52,009 nucleotides of DNA from Xanthobacteraceae bacterium (GTDB lineage: Bacteria > Pseudomonadota > Alphaproteobacteria > Rhizobiales > Xanthobacteraceae): positions 1-52,009 of the forward strand of contig JAGRLZ010000129.1 in assembly GCA_020441545.1 (NCBI GenBank), read 5' to 3'. The notes beneath the pieces are model-generated. The model did not search any database. It was not told where the DNA came from and saw only the letters and a list, made by a program, of their open reading frames with translations. Shown in pieces: positions 1 to 11,682 of this stretch. The position numbers were made by a program, and so were the translations under genes. Each line of letters begins with the position of its first letter. Position 1 is the stretch's first letter.

Positions 1-69
1 CGCCTGAAGACGGCGCATCCCGGAATGACGACAGATATTGTCGCAACGGAATCTCGCAGGAGGAAACAC
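1..69. other. Intergenic leader, tail of a palindromic repeat
   Basis: The first 30 or so bases end in tcccggaatgacga. This matches the closing arm of the repeat seen in full at 4012-4095, so the window probably opens inside a copy of that family. A purine-rich ribosome binding site (aggagga, about 58-64) lies just before the first gene and supports its start at 70. Confidence 0.5.
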
Positions 70-1185
70 ATGCAACGAACAAAACCGCCGTTCCGCGCCG
101 ACGAGGTCGGCAGCCTGTTGCGTCCGCAGCACATCAAGGAGGCGCGGGCCAGTTTCGAGAAGGGCTCGATCACCGCCGAGGACCTGCGCGTCGTCGAGGA
201 CGAGGAGATCGCGAAGGTGGTGCGGAAGCAGGCGGATGCCGGCCTCAGGCTCGCCACCGACGGCGAGTTCCGCCGCTCCTGGTGGCATTTCGACTTTCTC
301 GCCAGGCTGACGGGATGCGAGCTGTTCCATCCCGAGACGGGCATCCAGTTCGCCGGCGTGCAGACCCGCCACGACGCGGTGCGCGTGACCGGCAAGGTGG
401 ATTTCCCCGACAGCCATCCGATGCTCGATCACTTCCGTTTCCTGAAAAAGCAGACCGATGCCGCCGGCGTCACCGCCAAGATGACGATCCCGTCGCCGGC
501 GGTGCTGCATTTCCGCTGCGGCCGCGGCCTGATCTCCACCGAGGTCTATCCCGACCTCGAACCGTTCTTCGAGGATCTCGGCAAGACCTATCGCAAGGCG
601 GTGAAGGCGTTCTACGACGCCGGCTGCCGCTACCTGCAATTCGACGATACGGTGTGGGCCTATCTGTGCTCGCAGGAGGAGTTGCGGAAGTCGCGCGACC
701 GCGGCGACAATCCGGACGGCCTGCAGGACATCTATGCCCGCGTTATCAACTACGCGATCGCCGAGCGGCCGGCGGACATGACCATCACCACCCATGTCTG
801 CCGCGGCAATTTCCGCTCGACCTGGATTTCCTCCGGCGGCTACGAGCCGGTGGCGGAAACCCTGCTCGGCAAGATCGACTACGACGGCTACTTCCTCGAA
901 TACGACACCGAGCGCGCCGGCGGCTTCGAGCCGCTGCGCCTCCTGCCCAGGGGCAACAAGATCGTGGTGGCCGGCCTCGTCACCTCGAAGACCGGCGAGC
1001 TCGAGAGCAAGGACGACATCAAGCGCCGCATCGAGGAGGCGGCCCGGTTTGTGCCGCTGGAGCAGCTTGCGCTGTCGCCGCAATGCGGCTTCGCCTCCAC
1101 CGAGGAAGGCAACATCCTGTCCGAGGACGAGCAGTGGGCCAAGCTGAAACGGGTTGTCGAGATCGCGGGGGACGTATGGGGATAG
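70..1185 (+). CDS. MetE C-terminal-type (cobalamin-independent) methionine synthase family protein
   Basis: This 371-residue protein matches the stand-alone catalytic half of cobalamin-independent methionine synthase (the YxjG/YxjH type), which moves a methyl group to a thiol such as homocysteine. The expected zinc ligands are visible: H242-x-C244 in the THVCRGN stretch, a likely glutamate at 277 (LEYD) and C339 in SPQCGF. It lacks the N-terminal half of full MetE, so its methyl donor may not be methyl-tetrahydrofolate. The start at 70 was chosen because a strong ribosome binding site sits about 7 bases upstream; an in-frame ATG at 25 has none. It lies on the same strand as metK and ahcY, which fits a role in the methyl cycle. 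The family is clear, the exact substrate is not. Confidence 0.85.
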   Translation: MQRTKPPFRADEVGSLLRPQHIKEARASFEKGSITAEDLRVVEDEEIAKVVRKQADAGLRLATDGEFRRSWWHFDFLARLTGCELFHPETGIQFAGVQTRHDAVRVTGKVDFPDSHPMLDHFRFLKKQTDAAGVTAKMTIPSPAVLHFRCGRGLISTEVYPDLEPFFEDLGKTYRKAVKAFYDAGCRYLQFDDTVWAYLCSQEELRKSRDRGDNPDGLQDIYARVINYAIAERPADMTITTHVCRGNFRSTWISSGGYEPVAETLLGKIDYDGYFLEYDTERAGGFEPLRLLPRGNKIVVAGLVTSKTGELESKDDIKRRIEEAARFVPLEQLALSPQCGFASTEEGNILSEDEQWAKLKRVVEIAGDVWG

Positions 1186-1393
1186 TGGCGGCCTGAAAGC
1201 GCGGGCGGCTTCGCGGTCCTCGCGGCGCCTGCCGCTGCACGGCCACGAAGGGCAGCCGGCGACAGGTGCGGTCGCGGAACGGCGGAATGCGGGCGCGGGG
1301 CTCTTTCCATGTTGGGAAATTGGTGCTAGCAACCGCCCATCGATGAATTTCTGCCCACCATTTTCGCCCACTACGGTTCTGCCCAACGCCGCC

Positions 1394-2749
1394 ATGAAGC
1401 ACGATCAGTTGCTCGGCCAGATCACCGACTTCTGCCGCCGCGTCGAGATGGCGGAATCGACGTTCGGCCGCCGGGCGGTGAACGACGGCAAGCTGGTGGC
1501 GCGGCTGCGCGAAGGCAAGCGCATCACCATCGATACGCTGGAGCGGATCCAGCTCTATATCGCCGCCAACACCCCGGGCGGGGTGGCGCCGGTGCCGGAA
1601 CGCGACGCGCCGATCGAGCGGCGCGACCCGCGCGCCAATTTCCGTTTCTTCGAGAACCGGCAGAAATACCTGCTGTTCGTGCATACCTGCAGCGAGAAGC
1701 GGGTGATCGCCGATCGCGTTGCGCTGGAGTTGAGCAGCATCCATCCGCGCCCGCCGGCGCTGCGGCTGTTCGACGCCGGCATGGGCGACGGCACCGTGCT
1801 GGCGCGGGTGCTGCGCGCGATGCATGGCCGCTTTCCGAACATGCCGTTCTATGTCGCGGGCAAGGAACTCAGCCTCGAGGACGTCAAGCTGACCCTCGAC
1901 AAGCTTCCCGACCGGCTGTTCGAGCATCCCGCCACGGTATTCGTGGTCACCAACATGCATTATGCCGAAGCGCCGTGGCTCGCGCCGCGCTCGGCGGCGG
2001 TCGCCGCCGGCATGGTGTGGCGCGAGGTCGTCCTGCGCGGCAATTCGGCCGGCGAGTTCGAGGCCCAGATCAGCGAATTGCAGCCGTTCCTGCAGGAGAA
2101 CTGGCGCGCCAGCGTCAGCGAGCGTTCCGGCATGCCGATCTACGAGCGGCCGGTGGTGCTGGTGTTCTATCGCGAGGATCACCAGTTCCTGCTCGATTCG
2201 GTAATCCCGCGCGCCGGTCGCGCCGAGGCGAACTTCGATCTCGCGATCGCCTCGCAACCCTACCGCGCGAAATCCTCGGAAGCCTTCCGCGCCAAGCGCA
2301 TCATCGCGCCGCTGGCGCGCGCGCTGCGGCCGGGCGGGCGGCTGATAGGAATTCATTCGCACGGCAACGATCCGGGCATGGAAATCATCCGGGCGGTGTG
2401 GCCGGGAGAAAATCCCTTCTCGGTCAACCGTCACGAGTTGCTGCGCGCCGTGAAATACGAGCTTGGCTCGGCCGCGCGCGACCTCAACTTCAACGCCTAT
2501 TCCGATAGCCGTTCGATCTTCCGATATGATATGGAGGCGCTGCCGCACGAGGTGACCGGCCCGATCGGAACGTCGACGGCGTTTGCAGCCTGGAACGCGG
2601 CGGTCTATGTCGCCCAGATCGAGGATGACCGGCTGACGGAAGTGACCGAAAGCGGCCGTTATCTCGACGCAACCAAGGACGTGCTGCGCAAGCATAACGG
2701 GCTTTGGTTCTTCGATGAATCCTACGTCATCTCGCGCCGTCGGGACTGA
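1394..2749 (+). CDS. SAM-dependent methyltransferase-like protein with N-terminal HTH-like region
   Basis: About 451 residues. Roughly the first 60 (FCRRVEMAESTFGRRAVNDG, then RITIDTLERIQLYI) look like a small helical, XRE-like DNA-binding region. The rest resembles a class I methyltransferase, with a glycine-rich SAM-site-like motif (LRLFDAGMGDGTVLARVL) near residue 120 and an ALRPGGRLIGIHSHG strand later. I cannot name its substrate. It ends only 61 bases before metK, which makes SAM, the product of MetK, its obvious cofactor. The start is uncertain: ATG 1394 was chosen because the recognisable domain begins there, but ATG 1343 is in frame and neither has a clear ribosome binding site. It could be an enzyme, or a regulator that uses the methyltransferase fold as a SAM sensor. 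Confidence 0.7.
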   Translation: MKHDQLLGQITDFCRRVEMAESTFGRRAVNDGKLVARLREGKRITIDTLERIQLYIAANTPGGVAPVPERDAPIERRDPRANFRFFENRQKYLLFVHTCSEKRVIADRVALELSSIHPRPPALRLFDAGMGDGTVLARVLRAMHGRFPNMPFYVAGKELSLEDVKLTLDKLPDRLFEHPATVFVVTNMHYAEAPWLAPRSAAVAAGMVWREVVLRGNSAGEFEAQISELQPFLQENWRASVSERSGMPIYERPVVLVFYREDHQFLLDSVIPRAGRAEANFDLAIASQPYRAKSSEAFRAKRIIAPLARALRPGGRLIGIHSHGNDPGMEIIRAVWPGENPFSVNRHELLRAVKYELGSAARDLNFNAYSDSRSIFRYDMEALPHEVTGPIGTSTAFAAWNAAVYVAQIEDDRLTEVTESGRYLDATKDVLRKHNGLWFFDESYVISRRRD

Positions 2750-2775
2750 CACTTCACAGAACTGAAACGAAAGGG

Positions 2776-2802
2776 CCGCCGCGAATGGCGGAAGACAAGA
2801 GG
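2776..2802 (+). promoter_or_regulatory. Hairpin and ribosome binding site in the metK leader
   Basis: A perfect 5-bp GC stem, CCGCC (2776-2780) with GGCGG (2787-2791), closes a GCGAAT loop. It is followed within 6 bases by the agagg ribosome binding site of metK. It could modulate translation, but it matches no SAM riboswitch class I know. Confidence 0.35.
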
Positions 2803-2810
2803 TTGGTTTG

Positions 2811-4001
<1,191 letters not shown>

Positions 4002-4011
4002 TTTTCACGAC

Positions 4012-4095
4012 GTCATTCCGGGGTGTGCGCTCCTCGCGCGCAGACCCGGGATATCGAACTTCCGGATTCCGGGTTCGCTCGCGTCCCGGAATGAC
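4012..4095. repeat. Palindromic intergenic repeat (cattccggg type)
   Basis: The element is bounded by perfect 11-bp inverted arms, GTCATTCCGGG (4012-4022) and CCCGGAATGAC (4085-4095), with further internal self-complementarity. The outer arm also appears at the start of the window, which supports a dispersed family. It resembles the short repeats common in Bradyrhizobium and Rhodopseudomonas genomes. Confidence 0.8.
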
Positions 4096-4103
4096 ATGCT
4101 GAA

Positions 4104-4147
4104 GCATGATCCCGAAAGGTGGGAACCGGCTTTCGGAAAGATCATGC
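4104..4147. repeat. Second palindromic repeat between metK and ahcY
   Basis: Nested inverted arms are visible: GCATGATC (4104-4111) pairs with GATCATGC (4140-4147), and CGAAAG (4113-4118) with CTTTCG (4130-4135). A weaker palindrome (ctgattcaac, then gtggatcag) follows at about 4171-4195. Together with the previous element this is composite repeat DNA of about 185 bp. Confidence 0.75.
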
Positions 4148-4218
4148 TCCAACAAAACGATAAACGGCGGGTCTGATTCAACGTAAGTGGATCAGGCCCC
4201 GGAAACAGGAACACGCAG

Positions 4219-5655
<1,437 letters not shown>

Positions 5656-5660
5656 GCATT

Positions 5661-5686
5661 CGATGCGCGCCGCGAGGCGCGCATCG
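5661..5686 (+). terminator. Strong hairpin after ahcY, no U-tract
   Basis: A perfect 11-bp inverted repeat, CGATGCGCGCC (5661-5671) with GGCGCGCATCG (5676-5686), closes a GCGA tetraloop of the stable GNRA class. It begins 5 bases after the ahcY stop. No run of T follows, so it may be a factor-dependent terminator or an RNA-stabilising 3' end rather than a classic intrinsic terminator. Confidence 0.65.
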
Positions 5687-5850
5687 GCCGGCTCGTGAAA
5701 GCCATCGCGTGAAAGAGATCGGTCTGGATAATTCCGCTTCTGGCGGAATCATCCGCCATGATGCGTAGGCAGCGTCATGCGTTAACACCGTGATGCATGG
5801 ACACTGCCTGCATGGCCACTGCCATGTGCGGAGCTGATCCGCACACCCGT

Positions 5851-5895
5851 CTTCCAGAGGAATGATGGGCTGCTTCCAGAGGAACGATTGGGCTG
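5851..5895. repeat. Tandem duplication, 22-23-bp units
   Basis: Two adjacent units, each reading cttccagaggaa then gat(t)gggctg, occupy 5851-5872 and 5873-5895 with one substitution and one inserted base. It is a local duplication, not part of a longer array. Confidence 0.8.
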
Positions 5896-6079
5896 CCGGG
5901 TCATCGGTGCGCCGTTCGTTCCCCTGCTGCGCTATTCCGAGACGAGAAATATTCTCGCGCGACGAATGCGGCCTTGCGTCGCAGGCGGGCGATTTCGTCG
6001 TTGAAGTGCTGGCGGTTGCTGTCGTCAGCCGATCTAATCTCGGCCGTTTATTATAAGAAGAAACAAGCTGAGGTTCTCC

Positions 6080-7303
6080 ATGACACATTTCTCGTCCCGC
6101 ATCGTCGCGCTTGCGGCGGGTGCGTTGCTGTTGTCTGCCGGCAGCGCGCTGGCGCAGAAGAAATACGACACCGGCGCCAGCGACACCGAGATCAGGATTG
6201 GCAATCTGCAGGCTTATAGCGGTCCGGCTTCGTCCTACGGCATGATCGGCAAGACCGAGGCGGCCTATTTCAAGATGATCAACGATCAGGGCGGCATCAA
6301 CGGCCGCAAGATCAACTTCATCTCCTACGACGATGCCTATAGTCCGCCGAAGACGGTGGAGCAGACCCGCAAGCTGGTCGAGAACGACGGGGTGCTGTTC
6401 ATCTTCAATCCGCTCGGCACGCTGACGCAGAGCGCGGTCCATAAATATCTCAATGCCAAGAAGGTGCCGCAGCTCCTCATCGCGTCCGGGTCGAGCAAGT
6501 GGGACGACGTCAAGCACTATCCCTGGACCATGGGCTTCCAGCCGAGCTACCGCTCGGTCGCCCGGGTGTTCGCCAAATACATCCTGTCGGAAAAGCCCGA
6601 TCCGAAGATCGCGGTGTTCCATGCCAATGACGATTTCGGCAAGGACTACCTGCTCGGCCTCAAGGACGTGTTCGGCGACAAGTCCTCGAAATACATCATT
6701 CTGGAGGAAAGCTACGAGAACGGCGAGCCGACCATCGACACCCACATCGTCAAGCTGAAGAACAGCGGCGCCGACGTGCTGGTCGATATCTCGACGCCGA
6801 AGTTCGCCGCGCAGGCGATCCGCAAGATGCACGAGATCGGCTGGAAGCCGCTGCATGTGCTGACCGACGTTTCGGCCTCGATCGGCTCGGTAATCCGCCC
6901 CGCCGGCTTCGATGCGTCCGAAGGCATCGTGTCGGCCGGCTACCGCAAGGATGCGTCCGACGCGCAGTGGAAGGACGATCCGGGCATGAAGAAGTTCCTG
7001 GCGTTCGTCGACAAGTACATGCCGGGATCGGACGTGTCCGACGCCAACCTGGTCTATGGCTTCGCGGCCGCGCAGACCATGGTGCATGTGCTGGAGATGT
7101 GCGGCGACAACCTGACCCGCGCCAACATCATGAAGCAGGCGTCCAGCATCAAGAACTTCGTGCCGGACACGTTGCTGCCGGGCATCCATGTCCGGACCAG
7201 CGCGGCAGATTTCGCGCCGATCGAGCAGCTCAAGATGATGAAGTTCACCGGCGGTAAATGGGTGTTGTTCGGTGAGGTCATCAGCGCCGAAACCGAGCGC
7301 TAG
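6080..7303 (+). CDS. ABC transporter substrate-binding protein, LivK/branched-chain amino acid type (copy 1)
   Basis: A 407-residue periplasmic binding protein of the Peripla_BP_6 (leucine/amide binding) fold. It has a clear Sec signal peptide with a cleavage motif (SAGSALAQ) near residue 25, then the usual start of the mature domain with TEIRIGN and SGPAS. Motifs such as AYSPPKTVEQTRKLVE and NDDFGKDYLLGLKD match the two lobes of the fold. It presumably delivers an amino acid, amide or aromatic acid to an ABC permease, but no permease or ATPase gene lies nearby. The next gene is a close paralogue of equal length, evidently from tandem duplication. The ligand cannot be read from the sequence. 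Confidence 0.9.
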   Translation: MTHFSSRIVALAAGALLLSAGSALAQKKYDTGASDTEIRIGNLQAYSGPASSYGMIGKTEAAYFKMINDQGGINGRKINFISYDDAYSPPKTVEQTRKLVENDGVLFIFNPLGTLTQSAVHKYLNAKKVPQLLIASGSSKWDDVKHYPWTMGFQPSYRSVARVFAKYILSEKPDPKIAVFHANDDFGKDYLLGLKDVFGDKSSKYIILEESYENGEPTIDTHIVKLKNSGADVLVDISTPKFAAQAIRKMHEIGWKPLHVLTDVSASIGSVIRPAGFDASEGIVSAGYRKDASDAQWKDDPGMKKFLAFVDKYMPGSDVSDANLVYGFAAAQTMVHVLEMCGDNLTRANIMKQASSIKNFVPDTLLPGIHVRTSAADFAPIEQLKMMKFTGGKWVLFGEVISAETER

Positions 7304-7344
7304 GCGCATCGCTTCCAGGCGAGGTCTTGGTCGGTCATGCAGGG

Positions 7345-7369
7345 GCCCGGCAGCGATGCCGGGCTTTTT
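7345..7369 (+). terminator. Intrinsic terminator after first binding protein gene
   Basis: A perfect 7-bp GC stem, GCCCGGC (7345-7351) with GCCGGGC (7358-7364), has a 6-base loop and runs directly into TTTTT. It should end the first binding-protein transcript, so the second copy (start 7512) probably has its own promoter in the remaining 140 bases. Confidence 0.9.
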
Positions 7370-7511
7370 CATCCGGTCCCGGAACTTGCGTCTAGGCGCT
7401 AAGTTCGATCACGCCTGCGTATCCACGGCGCTTGGTCCTTGGCAAGTCCGCCGGGTGTGTAGTTTAATGTCGGCGTTCCGACAAAAAGCCTTCCAAGGGA
7501 GAATTGATCGA

Positions 7512-8735
7512 ATGATTCGCGTAACGTCCAAGCTGCTTGTTGCGTCGGCCGCCGTCATGCTGCTGTCGGCCGGCAGTGCGCTGGCGCAGAAGAAATACGA
7601 CACCGGCGCTACCGACACTGAAATCAAGATCGGTAATACCGAGGCTTACAGCGGCCCGGCATCGGCCTATGGCGTGATCGGCAAGACCGAAGAAGCCTAC
7701 TTCAAGATGATCAACGAGAAGGGCGGCATCAACGGCCGCAAGATCAACTTCATCTCCTATGACGACGCCTACAGCCCGCCGAAAACGGTGGAGCAGACCC
7801 GCAAGCTGGTCGAGAGCGACGGGGTGCTGTTCATCTTCAACCCGCTCGGTACGCCGACCCAGTCGGCGGTTCACAAATACATGAACGCCAAGAAGGTGCC
7901 GCAGCTCTTCATCGCCTCCGGTTCGAGCAAGTGGGATGACGCCAAGCACTTCCCGTGGACCATGGGCTTCCAGCCGAGCTATCGCTCCGAGGCGCGGATC
8001 TTCGCCAAGTACATCATGGCGAACAAGCCGGACGCCAAGGTCGCGGTGTTCTACGCCAATGACGATTTCGGCAAGGACTACCTGCTCGGCCTCAAGGATG
8101 TGTTCGGCGACAAGGCGTCGAAGATCATCATCGCCGAGGAAAGCTACGAGAACAGCGAGCCGACCATCGACTCCCATATCGTCAAGCTGAAGAACACTGG
8201 CGCCGACGTGCTGGTGAACATCTCGACGCCGAAGTTCGCCGCCCAGGCGATCAAGAAGATGCACGAGATCGGCTGGAAGCCGATGCATCTGATGACGGAC
8301 GTGTCGATCTCGATCGGTGCGGTGATGAAGCCGGCCGGCTTCGATGCCGGCGAGGGCATCCTCTCGGCGGGCTATCTGAAGGACGCGACCGATCCGCAGT
8401 GGAAGGACGACGCCGGCATGAAGAAGTTCCTGGCTTTCGCCGAGAAGTACATGCCAGGTGCGAATGTCACCGACACCAGCATGATCTACGGCTATTCGGT
8501 CGCGCAGACCATCGTGCATGTGCTGGAGAACTGCGGCGACAACCTGACCCGTGCGAACATCATGAAGCAGGCCGCCAGCATCAAGAACTTCGTACCCGAT
8601 ACGTTGATCCCGGGCATCCACGTCAAGACCAGCGCGGCCGACTTCGCGCCGGTCGAGCAGCTCAAGATGATGAAGTTCTCGAAAGGCAAGTGGGATCTGT
8701 TCGGCGACGTGCTCAGCGCAGAAACCGAGCGCTGA
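7512..8735 (+). CDS. ABC transporter substrate-binding protein, LivK/branched-chain amino acid type (copy 2)
   Basis: Tandem paralogue of the preceding gene, also 407 residues, with aligned signal peptide (LLSAGSALAQ) and near-identical blocks such as KINFISYDDAYSPPKTVEQT and IMKQAASIKNFVPDT. Differences cluster at surface-like and possible ligand positions, for example TPTQSAVHKYM against LTQSAVHKYL. The start at 7512 follows aagggag at good spacing, and the signal peptide begins there; a longer in-frame extension upstream is not supported. Because a strong terminator precedes it, the two copies are likely transcribed separately and may respond to different conditions or bind different ligands. 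Confidence 0.9.
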   Translation: MIRVTSKLLVASAAVMLLSAGSALAQKKYDTGATDTEIKIGNTEAYSGPASAYGVIGKTEEAYFKMINEKGGINGRKINFISYDDAYSPPKTVEQTRKLVESDGVLFIFNPLGTPTQSAVHKYMNAKKVPQLFIASGSSKWDDAKHFPWTMGFQPSYRSEARIFAKYIMANKPDAKVAVFYANDDFGKDYLLGLKDVFGDKASKIIIAEESYENSEPTIDSHIVKLKNTGADVLVNISTPKFAAQAIKKMHEIGWKPMHLMTDVSISIGAVMKPAGFDAGEGILSAGYLKDATDPQWKDDAGMKKFLAFAEKYMPGANVTDTSMIYGYSVAQTIVHVLENCGDNLTRANIMKQAASIKNFVPDTLIPGIHVKTSAADFAPVEQLKMMKFSKGKWDLFGDVLSAETER

Positions 8736-8766
8736 CCCGAAGCTTCACGTCGACGTAGGACAGCAC

Positions 8767-8789
8767 GGGCGCCGCGGCAAGCGGCGCCC
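8767..8789 (+). terminator. Hairpin after second binding protein gene
   Basis: A perfect 9-bp stem, GGGCGCCGC (8767-8775) with GCGGCGCCC (8781-8789), closes a GGCAA loop; the T-run (tttt at 8796-8799) comes only after gatgca. It lies between convergent genes and may serve both strands. Confidence 0.7.
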
Positions 8790-8800
8790 GATGCATTTTC

Positions 8801-8854
8801 GGGCGGCCATGTCTTCTTCGGGCGGCCATGTCTTCTTCGGGCGGCATGTCTTCC
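8801..8854. repeat. Short tandem repeat, 19-bp units
   Basis: Two identical 19-bp units (gggcggccatgtcttcttc, at 8801-8819 and 8820-8838) are followed by a degenerate third (8839-8854) and a fragment up to about 8866. The array sits in the gap between two convergent genes. It has no spacers and so is not CRISPR. Confidence 0.85.
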
Positions 8855-8878
8855 GACGGCCATGTCGATATCGGGGCG

Positions 8879-9583
8879 TTACGCGGCCGGTCCGATGGTC
8901 ACGCGCAGCGTGCCGACGCCGTCGATGCCGCATTCGATTGCGTCGCCGGGGGCGAGCGCCGCGACGCCCGCTGGCGTTCCGGTCATGATGATGTCGCCGG
9001 CCGCCAGCGCCACCTGCTCGGAGAGCTTGGCGATGATTTCCGGCACGTTCCAGATCAGCTCGGTGAGGTCGCCCGCCTGCCGCTCGGTGCCGTTGACCGA
9101 AAGCCAGATCCTGCCCTTCGCCGGATGGCCGATCCTGCCGGCCGGCTGCAGCGCGCCGCATGGTGCGGAATTGTCGAACGACTTGCCGATCTCCCAGGGC
9201 CGCTCCTTCTTGCGCGACGCCTGTTGCAGGTCGCGGCGGGTGAGGTCGATGCCGACCGCATAGCCGTAGACGTGATCGAGCGCCTTGTCGGCCGGGATAT
9301 TCAGGCCGCCGCTCTTCAAGGCCACCACGAGTTCGACCTCGTGGTGAAGGTCCCTGGTCAGCGGAGGGTAGGGCACGGTCGCGCCATCCGGCACGATCAT
9401 GTCGGCATGTTTGGCGAAGAAGAACGGCGGATCGCGCTCGTCGTTGCCCATTTCGCGGATGTGCTCGAGATAATTGCGTCCGACGCACCAGATCCGGCGC
9501 ACCGGGAATGTTCCGGCCTCACCGGCAACGGGAATGGACGGCTGGCGCGGCGCGGGAACGACAAAGGACGTGTTGGCGGTCAT
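8879..9583 (-). CDS. Fumarylacetoacetate hydrolase (FAH) family protein
   Basis: A 234-residue member of the FAH/YcgM family, whose members cut or decarboxylate beta-keto acids such as fumarylpyruvate, acylpyruvates or oxaloacetate using Mg2+. The sequence shows the family opening CVGRNYLEHIREMG, the metal-binding DLHHEVELVV stretch near residue 80, GIDLTRRDLQ and the C-terminal GDIIMTGTPAGV. The length is normal for single-domain members. It faces the binding-protein genes convergently and lies 81 bases beyond the ABC exporter stop on the same strand. No degradation-pathway genes flank it, so the substrate is unknown; fumarylpyruvate or acylpyruvate hydrolase is the likeliest reading. Confidence 0.88.
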   Translation of the reverse strand: MTANTSFVVPAPRQPSIPVAGEAGTFPVRRIWCVGRNYLEHIREMGNDERDPPFFFAKHADMIVPDGATVPYPPLTRDLHHEVELVVALKSGGLNIPADKALDHVYGYAVGIDLTRRDLQQASRKKERPWEIGKSFDNSAPCGALQPAGRIGHPAKGRIWLSVNGTERQAGDLTELIWNVPEIIAKLSEQVALAAGDIIMTGTPAGVAALAPGDAIECGIDGVGTLRVTIGPAA

Positions 9584-9664
9584 GGTGGCGGTCTCGGGCG
9601 GTTTCCGGAACGGGCGTGAAAGAGGACGACGGGCAGGGCCGTAAGGTCGGGGAGTCGCCCCAGT

Positions 9665-11467
<1,803 letters not shown>

Positions 11468-11682
11468 CCGCGTTCCAATAGAGCGTTTCCCGGCAAGGTG
11501 GAAACGGTTCACCGCGAAAACATGACAAAATAACAATTTTCGGGGCAAAGGCGGCGGATATCGAGCTGGTCAGGGCCGATCACGCACGCGTGCCGCCTTC
11601 TGCACGTCAGGGTTGCGTGCGAAGTGCCTGCGTCAATGCCTGTTATGCGTGGCTTTTTCAAGCCGAAAGCATGGGTTCCACG

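Larger units (their letters stand above)
5656..6079. other. Intergenic region with hairpins and short tandem duplications
   Basis: I see no credible gene in these 424 bases. They hold the ahcY hairpin (5661-5686), a 7-bp stem ATTCCGC/GCGGAAT (5731-5749), a 15-bp tandem duplication (5795-5824), a 6-bp stem GTGCGG/CCGCAC (5826-5844) and a 22-23-bp tandem duplication (5851-5895). The last 50 bases are AT-richer (tttattataag) and probably hold the start signals of the next gene. A possible 64-codon frame at 5862-6056 has no supporting features. Confidence 0.6.

Noticed and set aside
1019-2752. Long open frame on the minus strand opposite the methyltransferase-like gene
   Set aside because: It is antisense to a gene with recognisable domains, has no family motif, and arises from GC-rich codon bias that removes stop codons.
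2750-2810. Known SAM or SAH riboswitch before metK
   Set aside because: The 61-base leader has only a small hairpin and lacks the conserved cores of the classes I know.
5862-6056. Small 64-codon gene between ahcY and the binding-protein gene
   Set aside because: It starts inside a tandem duplication, has no ribosome binding site of note and has no recognisable features.
8801-8868. Possible CRISPR array
   Set aside because: Units are directly adjacent with no unique spacers and no cas genes are near.
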